This document shows, one piece after another, positions 32,395 to 64,000 of a stretch of 64,000 bases of DNA. Made by a program: the position numbers and the translations under genes. The first letter of the stretch is position 1. Each line of letters starts with the position of its first letter. Under the pieces are notes generated by a model. It was not told where the DNA came from. It did not search any database and saw nothing but the letters and a program-made list of their open reading frames with translations. The stretch is from Cristatella mucedo (taxonomy: Eukaryota > Bryozoa > Phylactolaemata > Cristatellidae), in the NCBI GenBank assembly GCA_009760855.2, contig WPIO01000005.1, positions 2,952,001 to 3,016,000 of the forward strand, read 5' to 3'.

Positions 32395-33970
32395 ACTTTT
32401 AGATTGGCATGGAAACGTTTTAGAGTTTGATTGTTCACTATGGTGAAATGCCTGCACGCCCTGTCTCCAACTCTATTGTACGTGCCACGTCCTTTCACGA
32501 AATACAATGTGAAGTCTTTATCGTTTGGTCGCACAGCAGAGAGCCAGCCGATGCCCAACACCGACAGTTTATTACCAACACACGGAGCCGAAGAGTGCAC
32601 GGCTCCCCTCGGTCCCTACTCCCGCTCGACTCCCCACTCCTCCACTCTCCAGTCCACCATCTCCCCACCAGCGGGTTACCGGCCTGCGTCCATGCCACAT
32701 CACAGGCGGACCACAGCTGTGCACCGGCCGACCCTGATGGTGAATCCACCATCTGGCCACCAGCGGGTTACTGGCCGGTGTCCACGCCACAACACAGGCT
32801 CATCAGAGGAGCCAGCATACAATACATACATAGGCACGTACATACGAACTACAGTCTTTTCGTTGTCGGAGACTGTAAGCTCGCTCGAGTCTCCAAAACT
32901 AGCTATGAGCGCTACATCAGTAGCCAAGGGTGCGTGAAGGCAAGTTACACAGATTCTTTCACCACTGATGCCTCGGGGCCTCATTACAGAAATCAACTTG
33001 GCCTTCGTGGTGTTCAATTCAGACGCCGTCTAGCTCTGTTATGACATCCATCCCAAGGGTGATGTCCCCCCCCCCCGCCAGCAATTATATCGGTCCCCAA
33101 ACAATTAACTTCCAGCGGTTCTCCTTTAATTAACAAACTAGCCTTACATGTAAAGGTATACAGATTGCGGTCACCGTCTATCACAACGATACCTTCTATC
33201 GCCGGCTACAAATCGTGCTAGGAGGCCAGCATGCTGCAAGCACCGCGCGGGAACAGCCAGTGTCGGTAAGTGCTGCTGCGGGGTTCCCATTCAACATCAC
33301 GCCAATGGTGGGTAGCAGCGCAGAAGTCAAGGGAACACGCTGGCGCAGATGTTGACGGCTCCTCCTTATCGAATCCAGCTTAGACTGCACCACGTCACCT
33401 CGGGTCTGGGCGCCTCGATCCTCAAAACAACCAGCGACATATGCCTCACTTTGCGAAAAAAAACTCCGTGACATTTTAACGAGCACGAGCAACGCAAGGT
33501 GAAGGTAAGCAAGCACGCTGCTCGAAGCAGTCGCTTTACATCCTTGGATAGGCAGAGCACAAGCGCACATTTCAGCCCAGACTCCGGGGGGGAGACTACG
33601 CAGTAAACCCGCTTTTGGCTGGGCAGCGAAGACCATGGACGCCAAGCCGCCAACTAGGTCGGCCAAGTAGACGTCTGGCGTCTCACCCTCGCAAAGGCTT
33701 CTGCTCAAAAAACTCAGCGTACGCACGGAAGCAATCGGGAGAAAACGTGGCGCTGAGTTCGCATTTCACCTTAGCATAATCACTTGTATCCGTCCGTCAG
33801 CTATTCGTAGACTGCAAAAGCTCCGCCGGTCAAGTACAGGGCATGAGTACGGTGAGACCGTCATTTTTAACCTTGCGCAACTTGGCCAAAGCATCAAGTC
33901 GACGTATCCACTCGACGAAGTCTGTTTTGCCGTCGTAGTGCGAGTCTGGCTAGCACTGCCATCGACTCCT
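32395..33970 (-). mobile_element. Ty3/Gypsy-like retroelement remnant, gag and protease
   Basis: Read on the minus strand: gag-like SHYDGKTDFVEWIRRLDAL and SDYAKVKCELSATFSPD, EGETPDVYLADL; an aspartic protease active site ALTDTGCSRAVL; the second protease motif DITLGMDVITELDGV; then DKDFTLYF linker residues. Pieces lie in different frames with stops, so it is a dead copy. RT and integrase are missing. A solo LTR is nested at 32,519-32,853. Similar gag-protease polyproteins are common in invertebrate Gypsy elements. Confidence 0.78.
32519..32853 (-). mobile_element. solo LTR-A, copy 1, nested in Gypsy remnant
   Basis: On the minus strand it begins TGTAGTTCGTATGTACG and contains TTGGTAATAAACTGTCGGTG. 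It is flanked by GTCTT at 32514-32518 and 32854-32858 (plus strand), a 5-bp target duplication. Removing it restores a continuous SDNEKDFTLYF reading in the host fragment. The 3' end is mutated from the ACTACA of the other copy. Confidence 0.82.
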
Positions 33971-33999
33971 TCCCAAGAAATAGCTTGTAGTTTGGTTCA

Positions 34000-34320
34000 G
34001 GCATAGCGAAAAATGCCAGCCGACGACTCACACCACCAGTTTATTTCACTACGCACGGAGTAGCGGTAAGCACGACTGTCTTCTCCCCTCTTGTTCCCCT
34101 GCCACAGCAATCACTAATAGCACATCCCGACCGCATACCACATCCAGTGTCACAGCCCACTCATACAACGATCGGGGGTAGTGCAGTCAATTAAACGAAA
34201 CCAGTTACAAAAACTTAAATCCCACTCGACTCCTCGTCTTAAAAAAAGTAAATGGAGACTAATGACCGACGAATAGTGCTTTTAACGACTAGAGGATTAG
34301 CGAATTACCTGAAACATTCG
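34000..34320 (-). mobile_element. possible 5' LTR/leader of the Gypsy remnant
   Basis: On the minus strand, just upstream of the gag fragment, the sequence starts TGTTTCAGGTAATTCGC and carries GTGAAATAAACTGGTGG, a polyadenylation signal in the right place for an LTR R region. No second LTR was found, so this is tentative. Confidence 0.35.
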
Positions 34321-34960
34321 TTCACTCTGTGAGGTGACTTGGTGGGCGTGTGGTTGCCGTCACGTGGTTCCGCCCCCAGCCGACTTTTCGTTCGCCCAAC
34401 GGGAACGCTCTTTGCCGGCACGTGAAGCGTCCCTTGCCGCGCAATTCACTTTCTGCCTGTGCGTCGGCCTGCACGCACGCTATCCACTCTCCTCTCTCTC
34501 TTAACACCTCGTGCTCCGGAGCAGCACGCACGACGGCTGCTAGATCGTATAATACAGCCGTCGTCGACAATGCTTGTGGGGGGGCTTCGCTCTTCATCGC
34601 GCCGCCATCGCGCGCCCGCGGGCCCCTACAACTTAGCGTGCGTCTTCGACGTCCGGCAGAATTAGGCCACAAGCAAAGCGTTCGTAATGGCGCCAGTCTC
34701 AGCTAATGCGCGACAAATACTGAGTCTGGACGACAATACGCTCAAACCTCGTACCGTGGCAAGCTACTTGTAGGTGCCATACCAATGCACGCACGTACGT
34801 ACGCCGACAGTAGAGGAACACTGCAGCAATGAAGGGCGCCCGTACCTAAGCGTAACAAGTTCATATTCACAACTTAGCCAAGTCTATTTGAAAGCAATGG
34901 AGGATTGCAGGCTTTCAAAGCGGCCGTGCCGTACATCTGTGGCTTGGTGGCCTAGAGCTC
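34321..34960. other. GC-rich stretch without recognised gene
   Basis: 34,330-34,690 is GC-rich with overlapping open frames on both strands (116 and 118 codons). None has domain-like features. It could be a CpG-rich promoter, but no adjacent exon was found. Confidence 0.4.
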
Positions 34961-34971
34961 AAATGCCTAGG

Positions 34972-35110
34972 CTGGATTGGTCCAGCGGTTGAGGCGCTCC
35001 CTCCGGCCAAGGTCTGGCTGAGGTCGTGGGCTCGACCCCCGAGGCATATATTAAGCGCCTGAAAAGAGATTAAGTTCTCTTGGGGCGCTATACAAATGAA
35101 TTATATTTTT
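34972..35110 (+). mobile_element. tRNA-headed SINE, group 2
   Basis: Head GGTCCAGCGGTTGAGGCGCT (A-box region) and GTCGTGGGCTCGACCCC (B-box region), then a LINE-1w-like terminal box: AAGCGCCTGAAAAGAGATTA, TCTTGGGGCGCTATACAAAT. Sister copies lie at 51,416 and 62,848. Confidence 0.85.
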
Positions 35111-36220
35111 TTAGGCAAAATATGCAAGCACAACTAACTGCAATCTCATGTGGCTTTTATGTGACCTCGGTAATAGACTATCGCTAAATCGGTTCCTAGC
35201 CATTACAATTCAGAAACCGCGAATAATACAATATCAGTCACTATCTGGCGGATTTATCTAGCCTCCGTTTCAAATGCTCTTGCCTATCCGTAAGCTTGTA
35301 CTGACTCCCATCAAGAAGCCAGTAGTGATTTAGCTAAGGAGCCATATTCTGATTTGCACGAAATATTGTCAGGATTTCAATAGATTTAAGGGAATGTGTG
35401 AATCTATTTATATCCTTTTGTAACTTCATAAAGCCCCAACGACTAAGTGAGTGCTGCAAGGAGAATGTTCATTAGGGAATTCAAAGCTTGAGCGACTTTC
35501 GGTTTGAGCATACGGCAGCTGAGAGACTTCATGTCACGCTGCAAAGAGAAAGTCAGAAGCATAGCTGAGTAAAGAGAGCATGGGAGAAAGTGACTAGTAT
35601 GTAATTGGCAGCTCTGGTTGGCTGAAAAGAGCGTGCCGAAGACGGCATTAAGAGAGTAGATATCGCTGCGTAAGAGTAAAACTTGAGCGCTATTTTTCAT
35701 CCGCTTATATGCGAACTTTGTAAATACTTGCCTTGGCGTACTGTCTCATTGGTTAAACTCCTTAAGGTGCCAAGGCATTTTCAGTCATTATTACTGTGCT
35801 GCTTAATCTATTTCAATTATCTGGCAAAGGTTAAGATGGGCTAACACCTAGCAGTATGACCCAGCAAGGCTTTGACCCTGTACAGACCCCGATCACCGCC
35901 AATTGGCTACCGCCTATAACACAGACCCCGATCGCAGCCGATTGGCTAATGTCTATCAGAGTCCTGTTAAGCATATATATTTGCAGTCCCAGCTCATTTA
36001 AGGGCTCGTTGCCTTTAATATTGGTTTTTGGGACAGTGATCTATATCAATATCTCGCAATAAGAGAATCGAATAGTTGTTTGGTACTTTACTTGCGCTGT
36101 AAGCGAAAAGTAACCATTTGTTAGTGATATAATGCTTATTTTTGTAGCGCATGTAAGCGTACAATGAATAATTCATATGGACAGAGTAAATGCTGAGGTT
36201 TGTAATTTATTTTTAAATGC
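35111..36220. mobile_element. intergenic; LINE-2w scrap at 35,440-35,700
   Basis: The scrap is minus-strand, with LTFSLQRDMKSLSCRM and SAMLLTFS. The rest of the interval shows no recognised feature. Confidence 0.55.
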
Positions 36221-36465
36221 TGTCAATTCATGAGAAATAGAAATATCAATCGGAACTTAGTTCCAGGCTTCGGGTGCATGCACAGTAAAGGTGCGGTCTC
36301 CAAAGTATGTCGGATTTGTTTGACGCGCAGAAAAACGGCTCGAGTTAGAAGAGTAGGTAGTACGATGCCTAGCATTATTGCAGAGCAGCTCTGATGGGTA
36401 GGCTGGAGCAACAGAATGAAGAGATAAAACTGAGTGAAAAACCTTTGAAGTAGATGCACCGCTTG

Positions 36466-36974
36466 TGTAGTTCGTATGTATGTATTGTAGTTCGTATGTA
36501 CGTATGTATGTATGTATTGTATGCCGGCTCCTGACTTGTGACCTTAAGGTCAAGGGAGCGTGTAGTTCGTTGGTATGTATTGTATGCAGGCTCTGATAAG
36601 CCACTGGTGAGCTGTTAGAAGCACCACCGAGAGGGGCCGGTGCACAGCTGTGGTCCGCCTGTGATGTGGTATGGACACAGGCCGGTAACCAGCTGGTGGC
36701 CAGATGGTGGATTCACCATCAGGGTCAGCCAGTGCACTGCTGCGGTCCGCCTTCGATGTGGCATGGACCAGCTGGTGGCCAGATGGTGGATTCACCATCA
36801 GGGTCAGCCGGTGCACAGTTGTGGTCGATGAATCATCGGAGTCGACGGGGACTAGGGAGTCGTGTGAGGGTAGGGGCTGGGGGGAGCCGTTCGCTCTTGG
36901 GCTCCGTGCGTTGGGAATAAACTGTCGGTGTTGGGCATCGGCTGGCTCTCTGCTGTGCGAACAAACAAACTACA
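36466..36974 (+). mobile_element. solo LTR-A, copy 2, with target duplication
   Basis: Begins TGTAGTTCGTATGTATG and ends ACAAACAAACTACA, giving TGTAGTT/AACTACA inverted ends. The flanks are GCTTG at 36461-36465 and 36975-36979, a 5-bp target duplication. It contains GGGAATAAACTGTCGGTGTT (polyadenylation signal). A ~90-base unit with GGTGGCCAGATGGTGGATTC and CACCATCAGGGTCAGCC is repeated inside. No internal retroelement sequence remains. Confidence 0.92.
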
Positions 36975-37844
36975 GCTTGATCGAAAGCGGCAAATACTGC
37001 GACAGCTGCAACGCTCACAACTGACATGCCCGGCTGATTAGCCTTGCACCAATTTTAATCGCCTTATTATACAGGCGGGTAGAACTGTAAGCAGTAAATT
37101 ACAGAAGTCGAGACGGGATTTCACAAATTTATGAACCACTTTGGATGCAGCAACCCTGCCTAAGCAGTCCCGAATTTTATCAGTGTTTTCCGCCTCTGAA
37201 AGTCGGCAAACTTAACTGCGGTGTGGAGCTGACGTGGTCGTCTAGGGATAGGTCGCTTTAGAATAGGACGCCAAGATTCCGTGCAGATGCTGGAGGAGAT
37301 TTGCAGGCCGCGCCGATTTTGAGGAATAGGTTTTCCTCGGAATAAGTTCTAATTCATATTAGGTCTGTCCATAACTATCAAGTTGGTTTTATTGTCATTG
37401 AACTTGAAAAAAATGAATTGCCATCGAGTACAAACGTCAGCACTACGTGCAGCAAGTGAGTTATGAGAGTCCCAGTTGTGCAAGGTCGGAAGCTATCGTA
37501 GCACATGCACAGCGGCGAGTCATATGCATGAAAATATAAGTCTAGATTCTGCTTGGCGATTACATAGACAAGACGAAGAGTAGAAAATGTTAAAATAACT
37601 AGACCTAGACCATATCCCTGGGCTACACAATGCTTTAATGGTTCGGTGGGTGATTGCTTGCAGTTGACATCGAAGCTCTCAAATCTCCCATTGAGAAAGG
37701 ACCTAAACCATTGCCGTAACGTGCCAGCGATGGCCCAGGCGAAATGACAGGGATCAAGAATGACTTGGTGATCAATAGTATCATGCGCTGCCCAAAGATC
37801 TAGCAGGACTAGTAGACAGATGTTCAATATTATCTTATGTAACG

Positions 37845-37985
37845 GCCTAATTTGTACAGCGGCAGAAGAGCCTTGAATACAATTACCACCACTTGCAGTT
37901 GGCAATAAAGGATCGCTCACTACAGAGTTCGAACGCACAACTTCGGTAGTGAAGAGCTAGCACCGTACCTCTTGGGCTATCGCAG
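37845..37985 (-). mobile_element. tRNA-headed SINE, group 1
   Basis: Minus-strand copy with a body matching TTGCCAACTGCAAGTGGTGG and a B-box-like GCGTTCGAACTC. Inserted in a decayed LINE-1w. Confidence 0.8.
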
Positions 37986-38394
37986 CTAACGAAGGCATCT
38001 TTCAAGAGAAGGTCGTCAATTCTCTCGCAGCAAGGCTGAGCTTGTGAAGAGATTAGCTTTTAAATCAGAATGCAACTTACTTTCAACGGTTTAAGTTTTT
38101 GGTGTATGCATTTAGCTACTCTACCACTACTAGTTGCCTCGTTTAGGATTGGAGAATCAATTGGACTAAAGGGCGGAAGTTGCTTCGGTTCTCTCGATTA
38201 AGTGTCGTCTTCGTAAAGAGTGGCATAACAACATGCTCTATGAAGAATGCAGGGACAATAATGTAAGCTAAGGATATGTTTATTATGTAACTCAAACAGA
38301 GTGGCAGCAAGTAAGTAAATGCATATCAGAATGACAATAGTATGCATGGCATCTATGTTATTCTATTCTTGTTGTCGTTGAGCATGCTGTCACT

Positions 38395-38500
38395 AACTAT
38401 TCGATAGTGCTTCCTTTGCTGCAAAATTTAAAGTGCCTAGAAAAAGATTTGAGTTCACCGAGGGCGCTAGATCGAATGTATTATTATTATTTTTCATCAT
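38395..38500 (+). mobile_element. LINE-1w 3' tail
   Basis: TTTAAAGTGCCTAGAAAAAG, then GAGGGCGCTAGATCG and an ATT tail. 38,500-39,200 shows nothing further. Confidence 0.65.
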
Positions 38501-39203
38501 TACAGAGTTAGTAGCATTGCCAGCTGGGAATTAAACTTCGAGATGATGTCAGTAGCTGCAAGCTTGAAGGTAGATAGCGAGGTAGAGAATTGTGGTAGGA
38601 CCATTGAGTGGAAACCTGTGAATCAAATGGGAGTTACTTCGTCAAGTTAGCTTGATAATTGACTCACTGTTCTTACATATCTTGCTGACAAAAATATTGA
38701 AAAACGATCAGCTAGATCACTCCAAGGATGGGTATGCAGCATGCTTACTTGAGTCCGGCTAAAGAGAGTTAATAGTCGAATCAGCATTTTTTACATGTGT
38801 CTATGTGATTCCATTATGTTGTTCAAAAGATACATTTGACCCAAGCAAAACTGAATTGATACGACTTACAACAGTGTTCGAATGCTAGTCATTGGACAAT
38901 CAATCACTCCAGACCTTTTATAAGCATTTAAAAGCTTGAGCCTAAAAGTCAGAGGTAATTTACCGTCTGTGGTGAGCCGTTGGCCATCTGGGCGAGGGCA
39001 TGCGTTTAGTCATAGGAGCAAGGTTATCCAAAACATCAGCTGGCGTCGCCTTAAGCGTTCCACTAATGAAGGCACATCGGATGGAGATCGAGAAGAAGTT
39101 GCAAGGTAGGTACTTTTTTCGCCCAGCATCAATGTCAAGGGTCTAAAGGTTCTGCGATTCACTAACGATGTTATATACTGAATGGTACAGAAGCAATATA
39201 GCA

Positions 39204-39204
<1 letters not shown>

Positions 39205-39238
<34 letters not shown>

Positions 39239-39485
39239 CACTTAATAAAGAGCCCCCAGAGAACTTAATCTCTTTCTAGGCACTTTACATTTGCTGCAAA
39301 GGAAAATGCAATTGAATTGTAAGTAAAATCATGCTTGAAAAACAAACAAAATGAATAATATGGTTAGGGGTGACATGCACAGGGTCAGCATGCAAATGTG
39401 GTTAGTGGCAGCATGCACAGTGTCAGCACGCATAAGCACATGAAGGACGAATCACAGGGACCCACTAAATGCTGTCCTAAATAGA
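39205..39485 (-). mobile_element. LINE-1w 3' end
   Basis: About nine AAT units, then CTCTTTCTAGGCACTTTACA, GGGGTGACATGCACAGGGTC and GGGACCCACTAAATGCTGTC, identical in order to the copy at 18,652. Confidence 0.85.
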
Positions 39486-40072
39486 ATGAATGAGATTCGC
39501 ATGCTATCCGATACTCGAAATTTGGTAAATTATAGGACTTGATAGAAAATCACCGAGAAATATCTGAACGAGTATGCGACTTACGCTGTGACTAGAACGA
39601 CACACATAAGCCACAAAACAAAATTAATCATTTAATGTACGAAATTTCGTACATCGGCCACCATTTAGGTTATCCAGAAATTGTTAAAGTTACCCAATAC
39701 GAGGAAGAGATACGCAATACGCAACAGGCAGGCAGTATACCTTTATGCAACAGCGGCATCAGAGCGATTAAGAAGACTAATGGGCTGTTATCGTCGTATG
39801 TATTGATCACAAAAACAGCAAGCTGGCCCTGTTCGGCTGGCCAGACCAAAACCTTTCAAATCAAAGCATCCGACGATAGACGAGCAGCGGCAGTGAATGC
39901 CGCTGCTCGTGCCTCTGCTACTGCTGCAGAGCATGCGCACGCGTCGGGCCGGTGCCGGCACACTGCGCAGAAAGAGCTTCAGCCCCCTACAGGCGCTGAA
40001 GCCTTAGCTGGCTGCAGGTGCGGACCGAGCCTCCCTTCACGACGCCCGGGCAGAGGCTCAGAATAGCTGGCT

Positions 40073-64000
<23,928 letters not shown>

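Larger units (their letters stand above)
36225..38310 (-). mobile_element. LINE-1w decayed copy, split by a solo LTR and a SINE
   Basis: Minus-strand pieces: FGDRTFTVHAPEAWN (36,260), post-RT segment (36,980-37,370), RT motifs LLVLLDLWAAHDTIDHQVIL and KHCVAQGYGLGLVIL (37,500-37,840), and an N-terminal RT scrap at 38,080-38,310. Inserted within it are LTR-A copy 2 (36,466-36,974) and a group 1 SINE (37,845-37,985). Confidence 0.8.

Noticed and set aside
34322-34706. Opposed 116- and 118-codon frames
   Set aside because: Both strands are open because the stretch is GC-rich. No domain, splice context or homologous copy was seen.
39635-40066. 143-codon plus-strand frame
   Set aside because: Antisense to the 3' flank of the FBXO38-like gene; Ala/Arg-rich tail with no motif.

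Overview
This is eukaryotic nuclear DNA from a multicellular invertebrate. The signs are short exons with GT/AG borders separated by multi-kilobase introns, many decayed LINE, SINE and LTR-element copies, and long microsatellites. I cannot name the species. The transposon mix would suit a protostome, possibly a lophotrochozoan, but that is only an inference. Most long open frames in the window are chance frames or transposon fragments.

Two host genes can be read, both on the minus strand. (1) From about 26.4 kb down past 5.7 kb lies the 5' half of a NRF-6-like gene (nose resistant to fluoxetine family, membrane acyltransferase-3). Five exons are resolved: signal peptide, the bipartite NRF domain, the first membrane segment, and the start of the acyltransferase domain. 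The rest runs off the left edge, and at least one small exon between 7.8 and 15.3 kb is unresolved. (2) From the right edge down to 40,073 lies an FBXO38-like gene (F-box and leucine-rich-repeat substrate receptor of an SCF ubiquitin ligase). Eleven exons were chained by splice-site phase and by resemblance to FBXO38 as recalled. They cover the LRR core, a long acidic linker exon and the C-terminal domain. The F-box itself lies to the right of the window.

The 13.6 kb between the genes (26.4-40.0 kb) is transposon debris: a Ty3/Gypsy gag-protease remnant holding a nested solo LTR, a second solo LTR with a 5-bp target duplication inside a LINE, a ~160-bp tandem array, and SINE and LINE fragments. 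Introns of both genes hold two LINE lineages (LINE-1w ending in ATT repeats, LINE-2w ending in a CATTA/TGTAA-type tail; names are local to this window), two tRNA-headed SINE groups, a third two-copy repeat, TIR elements, a decayed Tc1 transposase and microsatellites. One FBXO38 intron is about 90% a (CCTG)n tract.

I found no CRISPR array, operon, phage or other clearly new system. The most notable items are the CCTG-filled intron, the LTR/LINE composite repeated in inverted orientation around a NRF-6 exon, the two solo LTRs with an internal repeat of variable copy number, and the divergent acidic, tryptophan-rich linker of the FBXO38-like protein.
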